DNA of 64,000 bases from Clostridium intestinale DSM 6191 (GTDB taxonomy: Bacteria > Bacillota > Clostridia > Clostridiales > Clostridiaceae), in contig NZ_FQXU01000003.1 in assembly GCF_900130055.1 (NCBI RefSeq), positions 25,617 through 89,616 on the forward strand, in the 5' to 3' direction. Under the pieces are notes generated by a model that did no database searches, had not been told where the DNA came from, and saw only the letters and a program-made list of their open reading frames with translations. Below are positions 47,243-56,375 of the stretch, one piece after another. Numbering within the stretch: the first letter of the stretch is position 1; each line of letters begins with the position of its first letter. The position numbers were made by a program, and so were the translations under genes.

Positions 47243-47255
47243 TAAAACAATAATA

Positions 47256-47293
47256 CTCAATAATTTCTTGATATATATCAAGAAATTATTGAG
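47256..47293. promoter_or_regulatory. Perfect 38-bp palindrome at the restriction-modification promoter
   Basis: Two 19-base arms, the left beginning CTCAATAATTTCTTGATAT, are perfectly complementary with no spacer. The right end overlaps the -35 box of the operon. This is a likely operator for the small HTH protein or for one of the methyltransferases. Confidence 0.7.
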
Positions 47294-47317
47294 TTGTTTA
47301 ACATAATACGGTATAAT
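47289..47317 (+). promoter_or_regulatory. Promoter of the restriction-modification operon
   Basis: TTGAGT and a consensus TATAAT are separated by 17 bases, 31 bases before the first ATG. Confidence 0.75.
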
Positions 47318-47347
47318 TAGATATTGTATGAATGTGAGGTTAAGAGG

Positions 47348-47572
47348 ATGAACATTAATTATAATAAACTATGGAAGTTAATGATTGATCAAAATATGAA
47401 TAAGACGCAACTAAAGAATGCAGCACACTTAAGTACAAATGTTATTGCTAAATTAGGTAAAAATAGATCTGTATCAATAGATACTCTTGGAAAGATATGT
47501 ATGGTATTGAGATGTAATATTGGAGATATAGTAGATATTGTACCAGATAATGATAAGGAGGAGCAACTGTGA
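47348..47572 (+). CDS. Cro/C1-type HTH protein, probable controller of the restriction-modification operon
   Basis: A 74-residue single-domain DNA-binding protein, MNINYNKLWKLMIDQNMNK at the start, with the helix-turn-helix in TQLKNAAHLSTNVIAKLGKN and the family tail TLGKICMVLRCNIGDIVDIV. The ATG is eight bases after GTGAGG; a longer TTG start lacks a ribosome site. Size and position as first gene fit a control protein acting on the 38-bp palindrome upstream. Its stop overlaps the next gene's GTG start by four bases. Confidence 0.85.
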   Translation: MNINYNKLWKLMIDQNMNKTQLKNAAHLSTNVIAKLGKNRSVSIDTLGKICMVLRCNIGDIVDIVPDNDKEEQL

Positions 47573-47850
47573 TAGATAAAATTAATATTTTCCCAGAGAA
47601 AAGTCAATTAAAGCAAGCAACATTACTGGCACTACAAGAATTAGGAGGAAAGGCAACCACAAAAGAAATAAACTCTAAAGTTGCTCAAATTCTTAATTTA
47701 TCTGAAGAAGTTTTAGCAATGGAAGATGAAAATGGATTAGGTACTGCTTATGAATATAGGATGCGCTGGATTCGTACAGAGTTAAAAGGTCAAATTTTAA
47801 ATCCTAAAAAAGGACATTGGGTACTGGCTGAAAACCAGAATTTAAAATAG
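47569..47850 (+). CDS. Small winged-helix protein, Mrr N-terminal-like
   Basis: A 93-residue protein with a GTG start after AAGGAGGAG. The sequence LKQATLLALQELGGKATTKE followed by YEYRMRWIRTELKGQILNP and GHWVLAE is the winged-helix pattern of Mrr_N domains, which bind DNA in restriction proteins. No nuclease part follows. In this operon it may help site recognition or regulation. Confidence 0.75.
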   Translation: MIDKINIFPEKSQLKQATLLALQELGGKATTKEINSKVAQILNLSEEVLAMEDENGLGTAYEYRMRWIRTELKGQILNPKKGHWVLAENQNLK

Positions 47851-47865
47851 AATTGGAGTAATGAC

Positions 47866-49089
47866 ATGAGTAATACTCACAAAAATATATATACATTGAA
47901 CAGAGAAAATTTAAAAAATATAACTCAATTTCAGTTAGAAGAGTTTTTGAAAGAATTTGAAATAGATTCACAGGGAAATGTTTTAATTCCATATATAGAC
48001 AGAGGATACACTTGCAATGATAAAAAACATTTATTTGAGCAATCAGGAACCCATGCAATTAGTTTCTTTTCTGGATGTGGGGGGTTAGATATAGGAACAC
48101 AAATGGCTGGGGTAAAAGTACTATCAAGTTTAGACTTTTATAAAGATAGTGTTAATACTATAAGGAAAAATGACTTTTTCTCTCATACTGCCCATTTTAA
48201 TGAGGATATTTGTAATGTTAATGGTAATAATTTTGCAGAAATTATTACTAACAATAACCCAGAGAAATTAATATTAGTTGGAGGACCACCATGCCAACCT
48301 TTTTCTAAGGCTGGATATTGGGTAACAAATGAGAATAGAAAATCAAATGAAGATCCTAGAAATATGATTGAGCCATATTTTAAACTAATATCGGACATTA
48401 AACCAGATGGATTTGTTTTAGAAAATGTAGAAAGCATATTGCATCCATCAAATAAAGAAGCAGTTGATACAATTATCAACAACATAGATAGACTAGGATA
48501 TCAGTATTCATTACTGAAAATTAATTCAGCAGATTATGGTATACCTCAAAAACGAAAAAGAGTATTTTTCTTAGCATCTAAAAAAAATATTAATGCTGTT
48601 TTAGAACCAACACATGGAGATGCGAAAAAAATGTTAACAAACTCAAATTTATTACCTCACGTTAATGTATTAGATTGGATTGGTAAGTTTGATAATGAGA
48701 AGTACTGGAAAGATGAATCTCTTAGTACAGAAGGTAAGTGGGAATATGAATTAACTTGCATACCACCAGGTAAAAATTACATTTCATTAAGTGAGAAAGC
48801 TGGGCATCCAAATCCGACTTTTGACGCAGGTAAAAGATATTGGAGTTCATTACTAAAATTACATCCACTCCAACCTTCTTGGACTATAATAGCAAGTCCA
48901 GGGCATTGGGAAGGTCCATTCCATTGGAATAATAGACGTTTAAGTATTAGAGAGTGTGCTGCTATCCAAACTTTTCCAGATGACTATGTTTTCCATGGTA
49001 GTATCCGTTCACAAAGGAAACAGATCGGGAATGCGGTTCCTCCATTATTAGCAAAAATGATAATAGAAGAATTGTGTAGGTGGATATAA
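47866..49089 (+). CDS. DNA (cytosine-5) methyltransferase 1 of a McrBC-type restriction-modification system
   Basis: A 407-residue C5-methyltransferase. An N-terminal extension of about 60 residues precedes motif I (HAISFFSGCGGLDIGTQMAG). The catalytic Cys143 lies in motif IV GGPPCQPFSKAGYW, motif VI is GFVLENV, motif VIII is YGIPQKRKRVFF and motif X is RKQIGNAVPPLLAKM. Between VIII and X a target-recognition region of about 140 residues sets specificity, which cannot be read off. Its stop overlaps the next methyltransferase start by one base. Confidence 0.93.
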   Translation: MSNTHKNIYTLNRENLKNITQFQLEEFLKEFEIDSQGNVLIPYIDRGYTCNDKKHLFEQSGTHAISFFSGCGGLDIGTQMAGVKVLSSLDFYKDSVNTIRKNDFFSHTAHFNEDICNVNGNNFAEIITNNNPEKLILVGGPPCQPFSKAGYWVTNENRKSNEDPRNMIEPYFKLISDIKPDGFVLENVESILHPSNKEAVDTIINNIDRLGYQYSLLKINSADYGIPQKRKRVFFLASKKNINAVLEPTHGDAKKMLTNSNLLPHVNVLDWIGKFDNEKYWKDESLSTEGKWEYELTCIPPGKNYISLSEKAGHPNPTFDAGKRYWSSLLKLHPLQPSWTIIASPGHWEGPFHWNNRRLSIRECAAIQTFPDDYVFHGSIRSQRKQIGNAVPPLLAKMIIEELCRWI

Positions 49090-50132
49090 TGAAAAAACCG
49101 ATTATTGTGAGTTTGTTTTCAGGAGCTGGTGGTTTAGATATTGGCTTTAAAAAAGCAGGCTTTCATACAGTTTTTGCTACTGATGTATGGGATATTGCTT
49201 GCAAAACATTGCAACATAACAATATGTCCGATGAGGTAGTATGTGATGACGTAAGAAATATAGATTTTAAATATATTAAAGAAAGACATGGAATTATTGA
49301 TGTTGTAATTGGAGGACCGCCATGTCCTCCTTATAGCCAGACAAGGCACTATCTTGTAAATAAAAAGTCTGGATTGGAAGATGAAAAAGCTGGGTTTGGT
49401 GTACCAGAATATCTTAGAGCTGTTAAAGAGTTGAATCCTACAATATTTTTCTTTGAGAATGTTGATGGATTTACTTTTAAAACGCATACAGAGGCTTTTG
49501 ATTATTTAAAGAACGAATCCTCTTTATTGGGGTACAATCTGACTTATAAAGTTGTAAATTGTGCTAATTATGGTATCCCTCAGACAAGAAAAAGATTTAT
49601 ATGTATAGGTGTAAAAAAGAAATTACCAGAATTTATTTTCCCTGATGAAACACATGCTTCACCTGACAAATTACAAGGCAAAAAACCATGGGTAACTTGT
49701 GGGGATGTATTAAGTGATTTTGATGATATTACGGAAGAAGAAAAGCTACAGAAGCCTGGTTCTAAAGACTATGACTTATTGGTTAATATACCACCAGGAG
49801 ATAATTATTTATACTATACTGAAAAAAGAGGTTACCCAAATCCTATATTTAAGTGGAAGTCTAGATACTGGACTTTTTTACTTAAACTAACACCCAATAG
49901 ACCGTCGTGGACTCTTCAAGCAAGCTTTTCAAATAATCAAGGTCCTTTTCACTGGAGAAATAGATTTCTAAGAATAGAGGAGGTTAAGAGATTACAAACT
50001 TTTCCTGATGATTATAAGTTAGTTGGCGAGTTTAAAGAACAATGGAGGCAATTGGGGAATGCTGTGCCTGCTGAAATGGCTAGAATTGTTGCAAGTAAGA
50101 TAAAGGGGGAATATTTTGATGGAAAGAAATGA
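49089..50132 (+). CDS. DNA (cytosine-5) methyltransferase 2 of the same system
   Basis: A 347-residue C5-methyltransferase. It starts MKKPIIVSLFSGAGGLDIGF and has catalytic Cys79 in GGPPCPPYSQTRHY, FFFENVDGF, NYGIPQTRKRFICIG and WRQLGNAVPAEMARIV. The preceding and following genes overlap it (TAATG, and 14 bases with the McrB-like gene). Two different C5-methyltransferases in one operon fit an asymmetric recognition site, with one enzyme per strand, as in LlaJI. Confidence 0.93.
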   Translation: MKKPIIVSLFSGAGGLDIGFKKAGFHTVFATDVWDIACKTLQHNNMSDEVVCDDVRNIDFKYIKERHGIIDVVIGGPPCPPYSQTRHYLVNKKSGLEDEKAGFGVPEYLRAVKELNPTIFFFENVDGFTFKTHTEAFDYLKNESSLLGYNLTYKVVNCANYGIPQTRKRFICIGVKKKLPEFIFPDETHASPDKLQGKKPWVTCGDVLSDFDDITEEEKLQKPGSKDYDLLVNIPPGDNYLYYTEKRGYPNPIFKWKSRYWTFLLKLTPNRPSWTLQASFSNNQGPFHWRNRFLRIEEVKRLQTFPDDYKLVGEFKEQWRQLGNAVPAEMARIVASKIKGEYFDGKK

Positions 50133-51774
50133 ACGTTATGAAGTAGATAATTTAGGTCAAATAGTCGTTGGAAATCCAACGACATTGACTCCTACAGAGA
50201 AAAAAATAATGATTGAAAAGGTGTTTTCTCGAAACGGTTGGAATTATGAATTGCTTTCTGAAGAAACAAGTGCACATTTTAAGATTAAACTAGTAAATAG
50301 TAATCTTAAAAAAGAATATACACTTAATTTATATCATGGAAATGTAAGAAAAGAAGACCCAGAAAGAAACCGAGAGGAAAAAAAGATTCAGTTGGGAACG
50401 GATAATGATCCTAGAAATAACGTTGATGATGGTATTATTTTGGGATTTTATGTTTACGAGGACAAAACACGAATAGACAATGCTATTATTGTTGCGTGGC
50501 CAATTGAGAAAAATAAAAATTATCCTGCTAATCCTAGCTTACGTGTTAATATGAGAAGTGATATTTTACCTGCTAAAAATCAAGGTTTTCATATCGATAA
50601 GACAACAGGAAAAAATGTAGTTGCATTTAGACCTGAATTTATATACTACTACTTGGAACGTTATAAACAACTTCATTATTCCAATAGTGATGAACAATTA
50701 TCCGAAGCAATTAGAGAGGATTCAGGAGTTTATAATGATTCAGAAATTCAAGATGTATTAGAAATTAAGTTTAATTCAGGATATCAGTCAAATTTTGAGC
50801 GTAATAGAATTATCTTTGGTGCACCAGGTACGGGAAAGAGTTATAATTTGAAAAAAGATTGTAATACATTAATTAATGGAACCACAGGCTCGCATGAAAG
50901 AGTAACTTTCCATCCAGATTATGCTTATTCACATTTTGTAGGGACGTATAAGCCAGTAACAGATGATAATAATTCAGAAATAAAATATGAATTTGTACCA
51001 GGACCTTTTATGAGAGTATATGTTGAAGCGTTAAGGAGTGGAAGAACAGGTGATCCACAACCCCATCTATTGTTAATCGAAGAGATTAACCGTGCTAAAG
51101 TTGCTGCAGTTTTCGGTGATGTTTTTCAGCTTTTAGATAGGGATGATGATGGAGTGAGTGAGTATGAAATCCAAGCTAGTGAAGATGTTAAAAAATATCT
51201 AGCCAAGGAATTGGGTGGAAATACAGAAAATTATACGAAAATTAAAATTCCAGATAATATGTTTATATGGGCTACAATGAATAGTGCTGATCAAGGAGTG
51301 TTTCCAATGGATACAGCGTTCAAAAGACGTTGGAACTTTGAGTATTTAGGTATTGATAAAAATGATGGGGACATTAAGGGTAAAATTAAGCTTGGAACAG
51401 GTAGTCACGAATTAGAAGTTGGATGGAATCATTTAAGAAAAGCAATTAATGAAAAGTTGGCTGAAGATTGCAAGGTTAATGAAGATAAATTAATGGGACC
51501 TTACTTTTTATCCAAAAAAGTAATTAAAACGGTAAGTGATACTGATAATACTATTGCAGACCCAGATAATTTTAAAAATGCATTTAAAAATAAGGTGATT
51601 ATGTATCTTTATGAAGATGCTGCCAAGCAGTATAAGAGAAGACTATTTGATGGTTGCAATACAGCTGGATTTTCAACGGCTAAATATTCTTCGGTTTGTG
51701 ATGCTTTTGATGAAATTGGGATTGCTATATTTGGAGAAAATTTTAAAGAATTCTATGACAAACAAGGAGTGTAG
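50119..51774 (+). CDS. McrB-like GTPase/ATPase restriction subunit
   Basis: A 551-residue protein. An N-terminal region of about 220 residues, of unrecognised fold but expected to bind DNA, precedes an AAA+ motor of the McrB type. Walker A is GAPGTGKSY (residues 234-242), Walker B LLLIEEINRAKVAAVFGDVF, and the McrB GTP-signature position MNSADQGVFPMDTAFKRRW reads MNSAD where E. coli McrB has MNTAD. It overlaps the methyltransferase upstream and is followed after six bases by the McrC-like nuclease. Confidence 0.93.
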   Translation: MERNERYEVDNLGQIVVGNPTTLTPTEKKIMIEKVFSRNGWNYELLSEETSAHFKIKLVNSNLKKEYTLNLYHGNVRKEDPERNREEKKIQLGTDNDPRNNVDDGIILGFYVYEDKTRIDNAIIVAWPIEKNKNYPANPSLRVNMRSDILPAKNQGFHIDKTTGKNVVAFRPEFIYYYLERYKQLHYSNSDEQLSEAIREDSGVYNDSEIQDVLEIKFNSGYQSNFERNRIIFGAPGTGKSYNLKKDCNTLINGTTGSHERVTFHPDYAYSHFVGTYKPVTDDNNSEIKYEFVPGPFMRVYVEALRSGRTGDPQPHLLLIEEINRAKVAAVFGDVFQLLDRDDDGVSEYEIQASEDVKKYLAKELGGNTENYTKIKIPDNMFIWATMNSADQGVFPMDTAFKRRWNFEYLGIDKNDGDIKGKIKLGTGSHELEVGWNHLRKAINEKLAEDCKVNEDKLMGPYFLSKKVIKTVSDTDNTIADPDNFKNAFKNKVIMYLYEDAAKQYKRRLFDGCNTAGFSTAKYSSVCDAFDEIGIAIFGENFKEFYDKQGV

Positions 51775-51780
51775 CTACCA

Positions 51781-53256
51781 ATGAAAAAGATGGTGTCCAA
51801 ATTTGTCAGAGAGCAGAAGAGATATTCACAAAATGATCTTAGGCATATTTTTGAATTAAAAACAGATGAGATAGATGGATTTATAAAAAATCTTAAAGCA
51901 TTTGGTGTTCTAAAGGCAGTTAAGAATAATTCGAATCAAAGGGAACTTTCAGATTTAGTTGACGACGATATTGAGATTGCAGAGCCGGAATCAGAAAATG
52001 ATGTATATCTTTATGTTTTTACATACGTAGGTGTTATTACAGTTGGATCACGCATCATAAAGTGCTATCCAAAATATCTCCTTAAAATAGACAAGCCTCT
52101 TGATGAAATGAAGAGAGTATTAAAAGTGCTAACAAAATACGGAGCAAAAGAACAAATTGTAAATTTATACAATGGGGATGGAAATGATAAGAGTTTTAAT
52201 ATACTAGCAGTTATTCTCTTTTTGATTAACGATTATTATGAGTATGGTGTTTATAATAACACCGAAGATATCATAGAGATCAATGGTGATGGGGAAATTT
52301 TATGGGATAAGACCATTAATGATAGCTTTGCCCTTATCAGCAATAATCGTCCATATTATATGGAATTATATACACAAAAAACAGTAGATGATGATTTTGA
52401 CTTTTTCAAAAGATTACATGAGTGTATCTTAACACAGTGTTCTAAACAACTAGAAACGGCTGAATTATTAGATTTATTTGATATGTCTTCTGTGGTACTT
52501 TCAGAGGAAATTATGGACGATTTCGGAAATAAGGATTATGTTCTGTATCGTCTGCAATCAGAGTTAAATATTCAATTTAACACTAGAAAGCAAATTTTAC
52601 TCAAGACGTTATATGCATATGTGGCTCATGAAAGAACATTGGAAGATACTTATGGAATAAGTATGTATGGGACAAACAGTTTTAATCTTGTTTGGGAAAA
52701 TGTTTGTGCAGAAGTATTTAGTAATAAGCTTAATACCCCATTAGCGAATTTAGAGCTACCAGTTCCATTATTGAATGAGTATAATCCTAATATTAAGCTT
52801 ATTGATATTATAGAAAAGCCAACATGGACTGGGTATGGAATGAATGATTTGGAGTTTGAAAAGAAATCTAAAGATACATTAACACCAGACTTAATATCAG
52901 TGGCTAAACATAGAGAAGAAACGCATTTTATTATATTTGATGCTAAATACTATAATCTTCAATTAGTAGAGGGAAAAGAGTTGAGAAGTTATCCTGGAAT
53001 CGGTGATATTACAAAGCAATATCTTTATCAATTAGCTTATAAAAAATTTATAGAAGATCATAATATACAGATAGTGAGAAACTGCTTTTTAATGCCAATA
53101 GAAGGTACTAATATTATAAAAAAAGGTATTGTTAAAATGAATATTCTTAATGGGTTAGGATTACAAGATATTCAAATTAGATTTTTACCAACACAAATAA
53201 TGTATGATAAGTACTTAGCAAGAAAAGTTATAGACATTAGTATATTGGATTTATAG
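51781..53256 (+). CDS. McrC-like nuclease restriction subunit
   Basis: A 491-residue protein of the McrC family (PF10117). The PD-(D/E)XK site is seen as Asp370 in LTPDLISVAKH and the D-x-K pair Asp387/Lys389 in FIIFDAKYY. The N-terminal part (YVFTYVGVITVGSRIIKCYPKYL) forms the McrB-contacting region. With the McrB-like subunit it should translocate and cut DNA unmethylated at the operon's target, the arrangement known for LlaJI and BsuMI and opposite to classic methyl-dependent McrBC. A strong terminator closes the operon. Confidence 0.92.
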   Translation: MKKMVSKFVREQKRYSQNDLRHIFELKTDEIDGFIKNLKAFGVLKAVKNNSNQRELSDLVDDDIEIAEPESENDVYLYVFTYVGVITVGSRIIKCYPKYLLKIDKPLDEMKRVLKVLTKYGAKEQIVNLYNGDGNDKSFNILAVILFLINDYYEYGVYNNTEDIIEINGDGEILWDKTINDSFALISNNRPYYMELYTQKTVDDDFDFFKRLHECILTQCSKQLETAELLDLFDMSSVVLSEEIMDDFGNKDYVLYRLQSELNIQFNTRKQILLKTLYAYVAHERTLEDTYGISMYGTNSFNLVWENVCAEVFSNKLNTPLANLELPVPLLNEYNPNIKLIDIIEKPTWTGYGMNDLEFEKKSKDTLTPDLISVAKHREETHFIIFDAKYYNLQLVEGKELRSYPGIGDITKQYLYQLAYKKFIEDHNIQIVRNCFLMPIEGTNIIKKGIVKMNILNGLGLQDIQIRFLPTQIMYDKYLARKVIDISILDL

Positions 53257-53281
53257 AGAGAAAACTGATGTAAAAGAAAGT

Positions 53282-53325
53282 ACCTACTCATGTCAATATT
53301 GACATGAGTAGGTGCTTTTATTTTT
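53282..53325 (+). terminator. Terminator of the restriction-modification operon
   Basis: A perfect 32-base palindrome starting ACCTACTCATGTCAAT, with almost no loop, is followed by GCTTTTATTTTT. Confidence 0.9.
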
Positions 53326-53395
53326 CATTAATATTTTCACAAGAGGGCATGACAATCGCATGAAAATTTATAACTATATAAATAAAATTATGAGT

Positions 53396-53540
53396 TAGCA
53401 AGCCTCGCCCTTAAGTCTCAGCAATTATGCCCGGGTGCAGACAATCCTTAACAACACCCGCAGGTGACAAACCATCACCTGCAATTTTTATACCCATAAC
53501 TAGCTATAAAAATTGGATATTATTATCAATAAATGGTAAA
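53396..53540. repeat. Defence-island repeat element, copy 2 (long form)
   Basis: About 145 bp shared with copy 3. The first half (TAGCAAGCCTCGCCC to GCAGACAATCC) is the part also present in copy 1. The second half contains AACACCCGCAGGTGA, a terminator hairpin, and TATACCCATAACTA. It leads into the promoter region of the helicase-nuclease gene. CTCGCCC can pair with GGGTGCAG with one bulge, but this pairing is not kept in copy 3. Confidence 0.75.
53460..53490 (+). terminator. Terminator inside repeat copy 2
   Basis: The arms GCAGGTGA and TCACCTGC with a seven-base loop are followed by AATTTTTA. Confidence 0.8.
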
Positions 53541-53582
53541 ATAGCTTTATACTTACACAAAAATAAAAGGAGACCTTAAATC

Positions 53583-56300
53583 TTGAATATTGAGAAAAAC
53601 CTTATACTAATAAAAGGTGAAGACAAAACTAGCAAGGTTACATATTGTGAATATACTAATGGAAAATATCAAGTTACTTTTGATAATAATAAGTCATATA
53701 CATACAACTACAATAACGTTAATTGGCTCAGAAATCCTGTTGAATTAAATCCAGAAACCACAATATTATATAAGGATAATCAGCCAATATCAGGGATTGA
53801 TAAGATTCTTAGGTTTGATGGTTATGTTAGAGTTTGCTTTAAGAGTGGGTATACAAAATCCTATCCTATGTACAACTTAACAATTGAAGAAACTTGTTTA
53901 AATAAAACTGGATCAAGCAATTGTTTTGATTATCTTAAAAGCTTATCGGCCTTAATTAAAGTATCTCAGGATGAAGAAGATAGCTTTTTAAACAAACAAT
54001 ATAATAAGATAAAAGCTATTAGTCCACGTAGTGTTTTAGATGTTTACTTAAATCCTAAAGAGCTTAAAAAGCGAGAAAATAGGGGGAATACTATATTCCC
54101 TTTTGGGTTTAATTTGAGTCAAAAATCCGCAACTGATAAGGCGCTAACTAATCAGATAAGTGTTATTGAGGGTCCGCCTGGGACTGGAAAAACTCAAACC
54201 ATACTTAACATTATTGCAAATGCGATAGTAAATAATAAAACTGTTGCAGTAGTTTCTAATAATAACTCTGCTACGTTAAATGTATTAGAAAAGCTTGATA
54301 AATATGGGGTAGGATTTATAGCTGCATACTTAGGTAATAAAGAAAATAAAGAGAACTTCTTCAATAACCAACCAGAGTATAATCAAGATATAGAAAACTG
54401 GCAAAAGAGTTCAGAGGATTTAGAGAAGATAAAATCTAAACTAATCAATTCTCAAAAAAAGCTTGAGGAAATGCTGGATAAACAAAACACATTAGCATCA
54501 TTGAAGCAAGAGCTCTCTGAACTATCTACAGAGATTGAGTATTTTAATAGTTATTATGATGATAACATGGATACCACCTCATACAGAGCCATATTTAGGC
54601 ACAATTCTAATAAAGTAATGTCAATATTGGTTAATTATAATGCTGCAATTATGAGACATGAAAAATTTTTATTTAGGCATAAACTTAGAAACTTAATATC
54701 TCATGGAATTTTCAGTTTTAATTTCTATAACAGACCTTACGAAAATATAGTGGATCATCTCAAAAAGCTCTACTACGATTTGAAGTTAAAAGAGTTAAAT
54801 AAAGATATTGAAAGTTTAGAGAAAGAACTAGATAGATTTAGCTTTAAAGATTCTATGGAAGAGTACAGTAAAAATTCAATGCTGCTTCTTCAAGCTAATT
54901 TAGCTAATAGGTTCAAAAATAAAGGAAATAGAGTTAAGTTCTCAAAAGATGACTTATGGAAGAACTTTGATAGCTTTATAAAGGAGTATCCAGTAATACT
55001 AAGTACCACACATTCTTTAAGAAGTTGTGCAAGTGAAAATTATTTATTTGATTATATAATATTGGATGAAGCATCACAGGTTGATATAGTAAGTGGAGCC
55101 TTGGCTCTTTCTTGTGCTAAAAATGCGGTAATTGTAGGAGATTTGAAACAGCTTCCCATTGTAGTTAATGAAAATATGAAGGCTGAAACTACTGAGACTT
55201 TTAATAGATTTAATTTAAATAGTGCCTACAGTTATAAGGATAACAGTTTATTATCTTCAATAATAGCACTATTTGAGGATGTTCCTAAGACTTTATTAAA
55301 AGAGCATTATAGGTGTCATCCTAAAATAATTGGATTCTGCAATAAGAAGTTTTATAACAATGAGCTTATCGTATTAACAAAAGAAAGTGAGGATGATAAA
55401 CCTCTTACAGTTTGTAAGACAGTTAAAGGGAATCATGCTAGAGGAACCTCTAATCAAAGGCAAATAGATATAATACTTGAAGAGGTTATTCCAGCTTTGG
55501 ATATAGGGGAATCAAATAAATCTATAGGAATAGTATCTCCTTACAGAGCACAGACTGAAAAGCTTCAAGCTTTATTTAACAGTACAGATATAGAAGCAGA
55601 TACTGTTCATAAATATCAAGGAAGAGAAAAAGAAACTATCATTTTAACTACAGTTTCTAATGATATAAATGATTTTATAGATGATCCTAAACTTATAAAT
55701 GTTGCTATATCAAGAGCAGAGAATAAATTGATACTTATAATTTCTGACAACTATACCTCAAGTAAAAATAGTAACATTGGGGATTTGATAAGATACATAA
55801 AGTATAATAACCTTGAAATTATAAATAGTGAGATTTATTCTGTTTTTGATTTACTTTATAAATGTTATTCTAAGGAACTACTAAAAGTATTGAGTAAAAG
55901 CAAGAAGGTATCCAAAGAACCATCAGAAATTCTAATGGACAATATACTGGAAGAGCTCTTAGGAAAAGATGAATTTAAGGTATTTGATAAAGTTTTACAT
56001 CATCCTCTTAAGATGCTTATAAGAGATACATCCAAGCTAAATGAAGAAGAATATAGATTCGTTACAAAAACTCAATCCCATAATGACTTTGTTATATTTA
56101 ACAAAATCGATAAAATGCCAGTACTAGCAGTAGAAGTTGATGGATACAAGTATCATGAAAATAACCCAGCTCAGCTAAAAAGAGATAAAATGAAGGATGA
56201 AATACTGAGAAAATATGACATACCTATATTAAGATTTTCTTCTGTAGGGAGTGGGGAAGAGAAGATATTGAGCGATAAGCTTTTGTCATTAGTGAAATAG
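53583..56300 (+). CDS. SF1 helicase fused to a C-terminal DUF2726 nuclease domain
   Basis: A 905-residue protein with a TTG start ten bases after GGAG. Order: an unrecognised N-terminal region; Walker A GPPGTGKTQT at residues 197-206; a long helical, coiled-coil-rich insert at about 270-460; Walker B IILDEASQVD with Asp495-Glu496; VGDLKQLPIVV, GIVSPYRAQTEKL, DTVHKYQGREKETIIL and VAISRAENKLIL. The C-terminal DUF2726 PD-(D/E)XK-like domain has Asp835 (NDFVIF) and Glu851/Asp853 (AVEVDGYKYHE). Such helicase-nuclease fusions are typical of phage defence. An HNH gene follows after 75 bases. Confidence 0.85.
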   Translation: MNIEKNLILIKGEDKTSKVTYCEYTNGKYQVTFDNNKSYTYNYNNVNWLRNPVELNPETTILYKDNQPISGIDKILRFDGYVRVCFKSGYTKSYPMYNLTIEETCLNKTGSSNCFDYLKSLSALIKVSQDEEDSFLNKQYNKIKAISPRSVLDVYLNPKELKKRENRGNTIFPFGFNLSQKSATDKALTNQISVIEGPPGTGKTQTILNIIANAIVNNKTVAVVSNNNSATLNVLEKLDKYGVGFIAAYLGNKENKENFFNNQPEYNQDIENWQKSSEDLEKIKSKLINSQKKLEEMLDKQNTLASLKQELSELSTEIEYFNSYYDDNMDTTSYRAIFRHNSNKVMSILVNYNAAIMRHEKFLFRHKLRNLISHGIFSFNFYNRPYENIVDHLKKLYYDLKLKELNKDIESLEKELDRFSFKDSMEEYSKNSMLLLQANLANRFKNKGNRVKFSKDDLWKNFDSFIKEYPVILSTTHSLRSCASENYLFDYIILDEASQVDIVSGALALSCAKNAVIVGDLKQLPIVVNENMKAETTETFNRFNLNSAYSYKDNSLLSSIIALFEDVPKTLLKEHYRCHPKIIGFCNKKFYNNELIVLTKESEDDKPLTVCKTVKGNHARGTSNQRQIDIILEEVIPALDIGESNKSIGIVSPYRAQTEKLQALFNSTDIEADTVHKYQGREKETIILTTVSNDINDFIDDPKLINVAISRAENKLILIISDNYTSSKNSNIGDLIRYIKYNNLEIINSEIYSVFDLLYKCYSKELLKVLSKSKKVSKEPSEILMDNILEELLGKDEFKVFDKVLHHPLKMLIRDTSKLNEEEYRFVTKTQSHNDFVIFNKIDKMPVLAVEVDGYKYHENNPAQLKRDKMKDEILRKYDIPILRFSSVGSGEEKILSDKLLSLVK

Positions 56301-56375
56301 AAAAATATCTATAAGATTAGATAAATCTTATTTAACACGGGAATATAAAGATTTATTATACATTGGAGGAGCGGC

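Larger units (their letters stand above)
46505..47245 (-). mobile_element. IS200/IS605-family insertion sequence, degraded
   Basis: The limits are approximate. The unit holds a broken tnpA on the minus strand flanked by hairpins: CCACC/GGTGG near 46,523 on one side and AACCCCTGG/CCAGGGGTT (47,217-47,239) on the other. That matches the subterminal hairpins of IS200-like elements, which have no inverted terminal repeats. No tnpB is present. It separates the large helicase from the restriction-modification operon. Confidence 0.7.

Noticed and set aside
47256..47293. 38-bp palindrome as a Rho-independent terminator
   Set aside because: There is no T tract; it runs directly into the -35 box of the next operon.
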